A DNA stretch of 64,000 nucleotides. It comes from [Clostridium] aminophilum DSM 10710. GTDB taxonomy: Bacteria; Bacillota; Clostridia; Lachnospirales; Lachnospiraceae. Location: contig NZ_JONJ01000002.1 of assembly GCF_000711825.1 (NCBI RefSeq), forward strand, positions 248,001 through 312,000, given 5' to 3'. Of this stretch, positions 55,206-61,953 are shown in pieces (position 1 is the first letter of the stretch; every line of letters starts with the position of its first letter). Made by a program: the position numbers and the translations under genes. The notes beneath the pieces are model-generated. The model was not told the origin of the DNA, made no database searches, and saw nothing but the letters and a program-made list of their open reading frames with translations.

Positions 55206-57434
55206 TCATTCCTGAAGAAAACGGTTCAAAACTTTGGTTCGGATTTCTTTTCTGCGTTCCAGCGCGACATCCGCATCCCGGAAAACCGCGCCTCCCGTCT
55301 TGTCGGTATCGGAAAATGCCACGCCCACGCTCAGTGCAACCGGTATAAGTTCTCCCGGCATTTCCCGCAGCTCCTCGTTGATGCGGTCAATCTTTGACGA
55401 AATCCGGTTCCGGTCGGTACTTCCGGAATGGATCATGAGAATGACAAATTTATCCTCGCGAAGGCGGACAATGCAATCCATGCGCCGGAAATTCTTCCGG
55501 AGCACCCCTGCAACATGTCTGATGACGCGGTCTGCGTACTCTCTGCCGTGTTCATGCTGTATTTCAGCATAATGATCCACCTCGGCGGAAAGCACGGTAA
55601 CCTGCTTATGTGCTACCCCCTGCAGCAGAATTTCAAACGCATTTTTGTTGTAGAGTCCTGTCAGCGGATCGTGCAGGGAGTCCGGCTCATCCCGGTCCGT
55701 GCCGGACTCTTCCAGGCCGGAAGGACGGAGGGCGTTCCGCCTTTCTTTGAGAAAAACTTCAAATTCTTCTGACGGCAGGGGTCTGGAAAAATAATATCCC
55801 TGAATGACGTCACAGCCCATGATTTTGAGTGTGATCATCTGTTCCTCCGTTTCCACGCCCTCCGCAATGGTGGGAACGTCAAAGCGGTCTGCCAGCTGAA
55901 TCATCGCCTCCAAAAGCCGGGTATCCTTCTGCTCCCGGAAAGCGCTGCGGATAAACTGCATATCCAGCTTCAGCGCATCAATGGGCAGAGAGGAAAGCAT
56001 ACTCAGCGAGGAATAGCCGGATCCAAAATCATCCATCTCAATGCGGAAACCGGTTTTCCGAAGCTCGCAAACCGTTTCTATCATCTGATTCGAGTCTTCG
56101 GTATAAGCGGATTCGGTAATCTCCAGAAGGAGTTCTCTGCTGCTCAGACCATTTGCCGCCAGAATGCTCTTCAGATTCTCCACAAGAGACGGATCCAGCA
56201 GATCGACCCGGGACACATTGACCGACACGGGAAGTGCGATGTCGAGCTGTTCCTTCCATCGCCGTACCTGTGCGGCTGCCTCGGCCCATACATACTGATC
56301 CAATGCCCGGATCAGGCCGTTGTGCTCGAACAGCGGCACAAATACGCAGGGGCTGATCATGCCCAGCGCCGGATGATTCCAGCGCACCAACGCCTCGGCG
56401 CTGACCAGAACCGGTTTGTTCGGGCGCACATCAAATTTAGGCTGGTAATAGACCCGAAACTGTTTTTCCGCAATTGCGGCGGGAAAATCTTCCATCAGCT
56501 GGTCTGACAGAAGCTCCGCATCGCGCATCGCATTGCTGTACATTCCGATTGCGCTGGCAAATTGTCCCCTTACCGTTTCCGCCGCCATCTTCGCACGGTC
56601 AAACCGCCGCTCCAGATCCAGTGTCTTGTCCACATCGGCGTATACTCCCATCCGGATCCGGATCCGGCTTTCTCCTTTCCCGTCTCCCGGTATGGAAATG
56701 CCGGCGCGGTTCAGAATCTCACCGTAATCACTGCGGTGCGGACAGTAGATCAGAAAGGAATCCGCTTCGCTCCGGCATACGATCCCGCCGTTTTCTCTGA
56801 CCGCCTCCCGGACGCTGCCGGCAAGACGGCGAAGAATCTCATCGCCAACGCTTTTTCCATATCGGTCATTGATGGTGTGAAAACGGTTGATATTCAGGAA
56901 AATGGCGTCTGCGGAGGCGTTTTTGTGATAGAGGTCCAGCTGTGCGGCGTGATGATAGAAGAATTCTTTATTGTACAATCCCGTCAGATGATCCCGTTCC
57001 GTCCACCGGAGTATATCTCTGTTCTCGGACAGTTCGATGGTGCGCAGGATTCGGGCAAGGATGACTTTTTGCTGCGGATATGGTTTCGGAATAAAGTCAA
57101 TGGCTCCAAGAGTAAGACTTTCCACCTCGGCTTCACTGTCCGCGGTCATGACAATGACGGGAAGACCGGCCAGCACCGGATCGCCTTTCATCCTTCGCAG
57201 CACTTCCAGACCATGAAGATCCGGGAGATTCAGATCCAGAAGCACCAGACTGAGTGTCTTGTGCCGGGCGCGGATGAGTTCCATCGCTTCCTGTCCGTTA
57301 TACGCGGAAAGAACTTCATAGGTGTCGCCGATCAGCATCTTCAGAATTTCCTGATTGACCGGCTCATCCTCTACCACAAGGATACATCTTTTCTCTTCCG
57401 AAAGATCAAAGGAATAATGTATTCCTGACTTCAT
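55206..57434 (-). CDS. REC-GGDEF-EAL-GGDEF response regulator, probable c-di-GMP phosphodiesterase
   Basis: A 742-residue cytosolic protein. An N-terminal receiver (about 17-135) has acidic residues E22/D23, phosphoacceptor Asp67 (LLDLNLPD) and Lys117. A GGDEF-fold domain (about 145-300) is degenerate, with SEADS in place of GGDEF. The EAL domain (about 310-575) keeps SAEALVRW, VNVS, LLEITES, DDFGSGYSSL, KLD, EGVETEEQ and QGYYFSRP, so phosphodiesterase activity is expected. A second GGDEF-fold domain (about 600-735) is also degenerate (LREDKF). ATG 57434 follows GGGGGTG. It heads the signalling unit with the hybrid kinase and HPt genes. A possible promoter with TTGGCC and TAAAAT (16-base spacer) lies just upstream. 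Confidence 0.9.
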   Translation of the reverse strand: MKSGIHYSFDLSEEKRCILVVEDEPVNQEILKMLIGDTYEVLSAYNGQEAMELIRARHKTLSLVLLDLNLPDLHGLEVLRRMKGDPVLAGLPVIVMTADSEAEVESLTLGAIDFIPKPYPQQKVILARILRTIELSENRDILRWTERDHLTGLYNKEFFYHHAAQLDLYHKNASADAIFLNINRFHTINDRYGKSVGDEILRRLAGSVREAVRENGGIVCRSEADSFLIYCPHRSDYGEILNRAGISIPGDGKGESRIRIRMGVYADVDKTLDLERRFDRAKMAAETVRGQFASAIGMYSNAMRDAELLSDQLMEDFPAAIAEKQFRVYYQPKFDVRPNKPVLVSAEALVRWNHPALGMISPCVFVPLFEHNGLIRALDQYVWAEAAAQVRRWKEQLDIALPVSVNVSRVDLLDPSLVENLKSILAANGLSSRELLLEITESAYTEDSNQMIETVCELRKTGFRIEMDDFGSGYSSLSMLSSLPIDALKLDMQFIRSAFREQKDTRLLEAMIQLADRFDVPTIAEGVETEEQMITLKIMGCDVIQGYYFSRPLPSEEFEVFLKERRNALRPSGLEESGTDRDEPDSLHDPLTGLYNKNAFEILLQGVAHKQVTVLSAEVDHYAEIQHEHGREYADRVIRHVAGVLRKNFRRMDCIVRLREDKFVILMIHSGSTDRNRISSKIDRINEELREMPGELIPVALSVGVAFSDTDKTGGAVFRDADVALERRKEIRTKVLNRFLQE

Positions 57435-57559
57435 GCGACACCCCCTAATGCACTCTTTTTTATACATTTTATGGTAACGCAAGAGGAGGCCAATTTCAAT
57501 CTCAGAGAAGTTTCCTATCACGCGGAACGAAATCCGCAAGCGGCCTTTGTCTCTCCCAT

Positions 57560-57648
57560 CCCCGGGGTACTGAGGAAAGCCCCGGGGACTTTGCGCGCCC
57601 GCGCGGAGCTTTATCATAGGGAATTTCGGAGAAATTTCCTATGATAAA
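57560..57648. repeat. cluster of palindromes between the tRNA terminator and the EAL gene
   Basis: Two CCCCGGGG palindromes (57560-57567 and 57580-57587) are followed by a 17-bp inverted repeat with one mismatch (57610-57626 and 57632-57648, loop CGGAG), whose last bases overlap the T-run of the tRNA terminator. GCGGA/TCCGC at 57523-57538 adds a fourth hairpin. No gene is seen. It may be leader RNA of the EAL gene or part of the tRNA transcript end. No known riboswitch consensus was recognised. Confidence 0.5.
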
Positions 57649-57676
57649 AAAAATCCCCGGAACCATCGTTCCGAGG
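57646..57676 (-). terminator. terminator of the Pro-Glu-Thr tRNA unit
   Basis: CCTCGGAAC-GATG-GTTCCGGGG stem (57668-57676, 57655-57663) followed by ATTTTTTTT on the minus strand. Confidence 0.9.
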
Positions 57677-57690
57677 ATTACTCTCTCCGA

Positions 57691-57763
57691 AGCTACTGAC
57701 CGGACTTGAACCGGTGACCTGCTGATTACGAATCAGCTGCTCTACCAACTGAGCCACAGTAGC
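57691..57763 (-). tRNA. tRNA-Thr (anticodon CGT)
   Basis: 73 nt with acceptor GCTACTG/CAGTAGC, D-arm GGCTCAGTTGGTAGAGC, anticodon loop TTCGTAA (CGT, decodes ACG) and T-loop GGTTCAAGTCC. No encoded CCA. Last of three tRNAs in one unit, eight bases after tRNA-Glu copy 1... spacing is 57764-57770 (7 bases). Confidence 0.95.
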
Positions 57764-57770
57764 ATAACCA

Positions 57771-57842
57771 TGACCTCGCCGGGAATCGAACCCGGGATTA
57801 CGCCGTGAGAGGGCGTCGTCTTAACCGCTTGACCACGAGGCC
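57771..57842 (-). tRNA. tRNA-Glu (anticodon CTC), copy 1
   Basis: 72 nt with acceptor GGCCTCG/CGAGGTC (one wobble), anticodon loop CTCTCAC (CTC, decodes GAG) and T-arm CCGGGTTCGATTCCCGG. Identical to copies 2 and 3. It is 51 bases after tRNA-Pro copy 1, a longer spacer than in the other two pairs. Confidence 0.95.
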
Positions 57843-57893
57843 TTATTAAATCTATATGAGCCGAACCGCGTTTCACAGTTTTGCTCAATATAA

Positions 57894-57967
57894 TCGAGGC
57901 GACAAGATTCGAACTTGCGGCCTCTGCGTCCCGAACGCAGCGCTCTACCAAACTGAGCCACGCCTCG
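57894..57967 (-). tRNA. tRNA-Pro (anticodon CGG), copy 1
   Basis: 74 nt with acceptor CGAGGCG/CGCCTCG, anticodon loop TTCGGGA (CGG, decodes CCG) and T-loop AGTTCGAATCT. Identical to copies 2 and 3. First gene of the Pro-Glu-Thr unit. Confidence 0.95.
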
Positions 57968-58017
57968 ATTCCGGATGTTTCCATCCCATCGCACCGCTCT
58001 CGCCGCGCGACTTGTAT

Positions 58018-58046
58018 AATATATCATATCATTTTATGAATTGCAA
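58018..58046 (-). promoter_or_regulatory. promoter of tRNA unit 1
   Basis: TTGCAA (58041-58046) and TATATT (58018-58023), 17-base spacer. The stretch 58047-58203 upstream holds only GC-rich small hairpins and no gene. Confidence 0.7.
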
Positions 58047-58203
58047 GCATAAATTTTAAAACAAATCAGAATATTTTTTACGGGACGTTTTTCTCCCCGC
58101 TACAGCCTTCTTTCACGCGGACGGCATCGGCCATTCCGCGGCGTGCGCACCACGCCGATCCGTTATGTTCCATAAAGAATGCTGAAGTGAGAAACGTTTA
58201 TCC

Positions 58204-58240
58204 AAAAAAAGAAAACTCCGGAGCAATACTCCGAAGTTTT
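58204..58240 (-). terminator. terminator of tRNA unit 2
   Basis: AAAACTTCGGAG/CTCCGGAGTTTT stem (58229-58240, 58212-58223) followed by CTTTTTTT on the minus strand. Similar in sequence to the terminator of unit 3. Confidence 0.88.
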
Positions 58241-58246
58241 TCTCAG

Positions 58247-58318
58247 TGACCTCGCCGGGAATCGAACCCGGGATTACGCCGTGAGAGGGCGTCGTCTTAA
58301 CCGCTTGACCACGAGGCC
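58247..58318 (-). tRNA. tRNA-Glu (anticodon CTC), copy 2
   Basis: 72 nt, identical to copies 1 and 3. It is 16 bases after tRNA-Pro copy 2, and that spacer differs by one base from the one in unit 3. Confidence 0.95.
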
Positions 58319-58334
58319 TTATTATTGAATACAA

Positions 58335-58408
58335 TCGAGGCGACAAGATTCGAACTTGCGGCCTCTGCGTCCCGAACGCAGCGCTCTACCAAACTGAGCC
58401 ACGCCTCG
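58335..58408 (-). tRNA. tRNA-Pro (anticodon CGG), copy 2
   Basis: 74 nt, identical to copies 1 and 3. First of the two genes of unit 2. Confidence 0.95.
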
Positions 58409-58458
58409 ATTCTCAGGAATGTTCCCGGCTGTGAGGCGTTCTCGCCTGCAGCTATTGT

Positions 58459-58487
58459 AGGATAGCACACTGAAAATCATTTTGCAA
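58459..58487 (-). promoter_or_regulatory. promoter of tRNA unit 2
   Basis: TTGCAA (58482-58487), 17-base spacer, TATCCT (58459-58464). The rest of the 58409-58691 gap has no recognisable gene. Confidence 0.6.
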
Positions 58488-58691
58488 GCACTTTTTTAAT
58501 ATTTCCCAATATCGCCCATTATTCCTGTTTTCTGTCCATGACGCATACTCCACCGCACAGAACCTGCCTGCCCTCGCAAAGAATACCGGGAGAAAGCGAA
58601 CCGTGAAATCCGGTTTGCTTCCTCCTGCATCATGAGTATCCGGCAGAGATTGACTGCTCCGGATGTCCCGCATGTCTGCGATCGGCCTGCC

Positions 58692-59588
58692 TTACGCACC
58701 GCCCTTCCAGACCTGATCCGTAAATTCGATCTGCTGCTGCGGATACTGTACTTCATAGACGACGGCCCCGTTATGGCGGTTTACAATCCGGAAATCCACA
58801 CTCCAGTCCGGGATCCCGCTGAAGATCTGACAGATCTGCATTTGATACAGCGCCTGCGCCACATCGCGGTGAAGCTTTTCCTGATCCCAGGAGGCGTCTG
58901 CTGTAATATTCAGAATGCGCCGGTCTTCACTGACGTCCAGTCGGAAATGATCCTTCTGTTCCTCCGATGCGACAATCTGGCCGAGCGCTTCATTTGCCGA
59001 ATTCACCCAGATTCCAGCCTGTGTCGGTGTCGCCATCACTTCAATGCAGGAATATGTGCGGTTTCGTCCGATGGATGCACAGCTTCCGTCCGACGCCCGG
59101 GCCTTCATATAACTCTCCACATCACCCTCGGTGCCAAAAAAATGGGTAATGCGGTATTCGGAGAGTGCCTCTTGCACCGGAGCCTCCGTCTCTGCGGACA
59201 CAACCTGCGTATTTTCATCAATCAGCCCTGCTGCTGACGGATCCGCTTCCGGTGTCAGATTCCCGGCAGGGACAGCTTCCGCTCCGCCTTCCGGAGGATT
59301 CATAGGAGTGTCCGTCTCAATCCCTTCTGACGGAATCCCGCCTTCTGCCGCCGGCACTTCCTCTCCCGCTCCGGACTCTGCCGACGGATCAGTCTCCTCC
59401 GCCGAAACACTGTTTTCCGACGGCGAAACATATCTGGTTTCCGATTTATCCAGCGCATACTCTCTGGTGCGAACCGCTGCTGCAGTTTCTTCCGGTTCGA
59501 TCGCGCCGGAATTTCGACCGGAGGTTCCGCAGCCGACTGCCAGCATAGCGGCCAATGCAGCCAGAATTATTCCTTTTTTCTGAATCAC
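58692..59588 (-). CDS. lipoprotein of unknown function
   Basis: A 298-residue predicted lipoprotein. The signal MIQKKGIILAALAAMLAVGC ends in a lipobox with the lipid-carrying Cys at 20. Residues about 25-135 are a disordered, acidic Glu/Ala/Ser/Pro-rich linker with repeated PSEG, GGA and EET-type fragments. Residues about 140-298 form a more regular domain (HFFGTEGDVESYMKARASDG, HRDVAQALYQMQICQIF, VDFRIVNRHNGAVVYEVQYPQQQIEF), which looks like an extracellular domain but matches no family I can name. GTG 59588 is the start. It has a TATAAT box at 59668-59673 with a poor -35. The gene lies between two identical tRNA-Pro/tRNA-Glu pairs. Confidence 0.8.
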   Translation of the reverse strand: MIQKKGIILAALAAMLAVGCGTSGRNSGAIEPEETAAAVRTREYALDKSETRYVSPSENSVSAEETDPSAESGAGEEVPAAEGGIPSEGIETDTPMNPPEGGAEAVPAGNLTPEADPSAAGLIDENTQVVSAETEAPVQEALSEYRITHFFGTEGDVESYMKARASDGSCASIGRNRTYSCIEVMATPTQAGIWVNSANEALGQIVASEEQKDHFRLDVSEDRRILNITADASWDQEKLHRDVAQALYQMQICQIFSGIPDWSVDFRIVNRHNGAVVYEVQYPQQQIEFTDQVWKGGA

Positions 59589-59772
59589 AACTCTTCCCCG
59601 TTTCTTTTCCGAATATCACAAATCCGCTTCATTCCTGCAGATTCGTTCACGAGACCATTATCTCATATTATACGCCGGTAATCCATGTCTTTCTTTATCC
59701 TTCGCCGCATAAGACCAACCGGTATTCGCACAGTCGGACGGATCACGAATCAGTATCGTCGAAGCGCAAACG

Positions 59773-59802
59773 AAAAAAACTCCGAAGCAACGCTCCGAAG
59801 TT
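59773..59802 (-). terminator. terminator of tRNA unit 3
   Basis: AACTTCGGAGC-GTT-GCTTCGGAGTT stem (59792-59802, 59778-59788) followed by TTTTTTT on the minus strand. Confidence 0.9.
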
Positions 59803-59811
59803 CCTTTTCAA

Positions 59812-59883
59812 TGACCTCGCCGGGAATCGAACCCGGGATTACGCCGTGAGAGGGCGTCGTCTTAACCGCTTGACCACGAGGCC
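59812..59883 (-). tRNA. tRNA-Glu (anticodon CTC), copy 3
   Basis: 72 nt, identical to copies 1 and 2; 16 bases after tRNA-Pro copy 3. Confidence 0.95.
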
Positions 59884-59899
59884 TTATTATTAAATACAA

Positions 59900-59973
59900 T
59901 CGAGGCGACAAGATTCGAACTTGCGGCCTCTGCGTCCCGAACGCAGCGCTCTACCAAACTGAGCCACGCCTCG
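59900..59973 (-). tRNA. tRNA-Pro (anticodon CGG), copy 3
   Basis: 74 nt, identical to copies 1 and 2. First gene of unit 3, behind the strongest of the three tRNA promoters. Confidence 0.95.
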
Positions 59974-60015
59974 ATTCCGTTCTCTCGCGGGATGTCCCGC
60001 TCGATTACGTACGAT

Positions 60016-60044
60016 AGTATATCAACTGTCCAAAGACATGTCAA
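60016..60044 (-). promoter_or_regulatory. promoter of tRNA unit 3
   Basis: TTGACA (60039-60044), 17-base spacer, TATACT (60016-60021); near consensus. Confidence 0.85.
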
Positions 60045-60096
60045 CACTTTTTGTAAAAAATTTTTCAAAGAATTTATTCAATTAAGAAAATTCTTA

Positions 60097-60465
60097 TTAT
60101 CCGTTCTCTCTCTCGGTTAGAGGTGCACCGCAAACGCTGCAGAAACGCGCCCCTTTGGCAAGCTTTGCGCCGCACTCGGGACAGATTCTGGTCTTTTCCA
60201 GTTCCATAATCTCATCCTCAAGTTCCGCGATCCGGATCAGCCCGGTGCGGATCATGCGAAATTCCGGCTCAAACTGCGGAAGTTCCTGCTCCTGATTCTG
60301 CTCATAATAGTACTTGCCCAATTCAATATACGCGCTGTTCACACGATCTTTCTCTGAGGAAAGCTTGGATTTCAGGGAAATGACATCGGTCATGTCTTTC
60401 ACTTTTTCCGCTGCCTCGCGGCTTTTATCGGTTATCACCTTTGTTAAATCATCAAAAAATGCCAT
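60097..60465 (-). CDS. coiled-coil protein with C-terminal zinc ribbon
   Basis: A 122-residue protein of unknown function. Residues 5-55 are helical and charged (DLTKVITDKSREAAEKVKDMTDVISLKSKLSSEKDRV reads as amphipathic coil in parts), a second helix spans about 70-92, and a zinc ribbon with C95, C98, C109 and C112 (CPECGAKLAKGARFCSVCG) ends it. No signal or membrane segment is seen. ATG 60465 has GGAG eight bases upstream; a longer frame upstream does not look coding. Similar small proteins are frequent in clostridia. It has its own near-consensus promoter. Confidence 0.85.
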   Translation of the reverse strand: MAFFDDLTKVITDKSREAAEKVKDMTDVISLKSKLSSEKDRVNSAYIELGKYYYEQNQEQELPQFEPEFRMIRTGLIRIAELEDEIMELEKTRICPECGAKLAKGARFCSVCGAPLTERENG

Positions 60466-60553
60466 TACTCGTTCTCCCCCTTGTTCGACGCCGGTTTTCC
60501 TTTTGCCGGAGCTTCCCGGAAAACACAACATTTTCCACACAATACCGTTTTTT

Positions 60554-60582
60554 ATTTTAGCCCAGCGCTCGTGTGCTGTCAA
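60554..60582 (-). promoter_or_regulatory. promoter of the zinc-ribbon gene
   Basis: TTGACA (60577-60582), 17-base spacer, TAAAAT (60554-60559). The leader is about 85 nt. Confidence 0.8.
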
Positions 60583-60697
60583 ATCGCTCCGGCCTCTTCC
60601 ATTCTTCCCACTTCGCATAGATGAAACGAACAGTACTTTTTTCGGCATGGCAGAACGCTTCCGATCTTGCCGCCGCGCATGAATGAGGCACACCCTC

Positions 60698-61717
60698 TCA
60701 GAATTTATATCCGTTGGAGTTCGATTTCCACCGATATGAATCCGCGCACATCTCTTCGAGTGTCTTCTCTGCCTTCCAGCCAAGCTCTCTCTCCGCCTTG
60801 GAAGGATCAGCATAGAGAACCGCAATATCCCCCGGCCGTTTCTGACGAATCTCATAGGGGATCGGTACGCCGCAGACCTTCTCATAGGTGTGAATCACAT
60901 CAAATACGCTGTATCCGTGGCCCGTTCCAAGATTGTAGGTTCTCACCGCCGGTTCCTGATCCATCAGTTTCAGCGCCGCCACATGCCCTTTTGCGACGTC
61001 GACCACATGGATATAATCACGGATACCGGTGCCGTCCGGTGTCGGATAATCATCGCCGAAAATGCCGACGCTCTTCTGCCGTCCGACCGCCACATCCCCG
61101 ATGTAGGGAACCAGGTTGTTCGGCGTCATTTTCGGATAATCGCCGATCAGACCGCTCGAATGTGCCCCGATGGCGTTGAAATACCGCAGAAGAACAATAT
61201 TCCACTCCGGATCGGCGTGATGAATGTCGCGCATCATCTGTTCCAGCGCCACTTTGATTCGTCCGTACGGGCTGGATACCTTTCCGCGGGGACTCTTTTC
61301 CCGCAGCGGCATATCATCGACCTCCAGATCTCCGTAGACCATGGCGGAAGAACTGAAAATCATCTTCTTGACATTATGTTTGCGCATGGCGTTGCACAGA
61401 ACGAGCGTTCCCGCAATATCATTGTAGTAATACTCCAGCGGATCGATGACCGACTGGGCGATGGACCGGTGTCCCGCCACATGAATAACCGCGTCAATGT
61501 CTTCTTCATCGAAGATTTCCGCAACGTCCTGCTTATGGCACAGATTCGCCTGATAGAAAAAGATCCTCTTTCCGGTGATCTTTTCCACCCGCTCGATCGC
61601 TTCCTCCGAAGAGTTGATCAGGCTGTCCGCGACAATAACCTGATGTCCCTGTTCCAAAAGCTCTACGCATATGTGACTTCCGATGTATCCCGCTCCACCG
61701 GTTACCAATACTGTCAT
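60698..61717 (-). CDS. galE: UDP-glucose 4-epimerase
   Basis: Interconverts UDP-glucose and UDP-galactose with bound NAD. The 339-residue extended short-chain dehydrogenase has the NAD loop VTGGAGYIGSH at the start, FSSSAMVYGD and the catalytic SPYGRIK (Tyr-x3-Lys), with LRYFNAIGAHSSGLIGD and NLGTGHGYSVFDVI later. ATG 61717 follows GAGG at eight bases; the frame upstream of it is not family-like. No other Leloir-pathway gene is nearby, so a role in making cell-surface sugars is as likely as galactose use. The divergent AT-rich region 61745-61830 probably holds its promoter, but I found no convincing one. Confidence 0.95.
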   Translation of the reverse strand: MTVLVTGGAGYIGSHICVELLEQGHQVIVADSLINSSEEAIERVEKITGKRIFFYQANLCHKQDVAEIFDEEDIDAVIHVAGHRSIAQSVIDPLEYYYNDIAGTLVLCNAMRKHNVKKMIFSSSAMVYGDLEVDDMPLREKSPRGKVSSPYGRIKVALEQMMRDIHHADPEWNIVLLRYFNAIGAHSSGLIGDYPKMTPNNLVPYIGDVAVGRQKSVGIFGDDYPTPDGTGIRDYIHVVDVAKGHVAALKLMDQEPAVRTYNLGTGHGYSVFDVIHTYEKVCGVPIPYEIRQKRPGDIAVLYADPSKAERELGWKAEKTLEEMCADSYRWKSNSNGYKF

Positions 61718-61750
61718 ACCTTCTGCCTCTTTTCCATCCTTCCGGATTTC

Positions 61751-61779
61751 TTGAAATGCCCTGTACTTTATACTATAAT
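61751..61779 (+). promoter_or_regulatory. promoter for the ABC-F gene
   Basis: TTGAAA (61751-61756), 17-base spacer, TATAAT (61774-61779). The leader of about 170 nt (61785-61953) is long; ABC-F genes are often controlled by leader attenuation, but no clear terminator hairpin was seen. Confidence 0.7.
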
Positions 61780-61953
61780 TACTGCTTGGCATATAAATAT
61801 ATACCTTATCATACCATATTTTATCCTCCGGGTACACCGGACGTGACAAAGCAGGGGCCGGGTCCTCTGCGGTGCCGGCCACTGATCGGCGGTTTTTACT
61901 GGTATGTCAGCACATCCGGTCACCGGCTGTACCATTATCGAAATGAGGCATTT

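Noticed and set aside
57435-57690. c-di-GMP riboswitch controlling the EAL gene
   Set aside because: The hairpins do not show the conserved core of GEMM-I or GEMM-II as I know it, so only an unclassified structure is reported.
57691-59973. Genomic island inserted at tRNA genes
   Set aside because: No integrase, transposase or att-like truncated tRNA copy is visible. All tRNA copies are full length with their own promoters.
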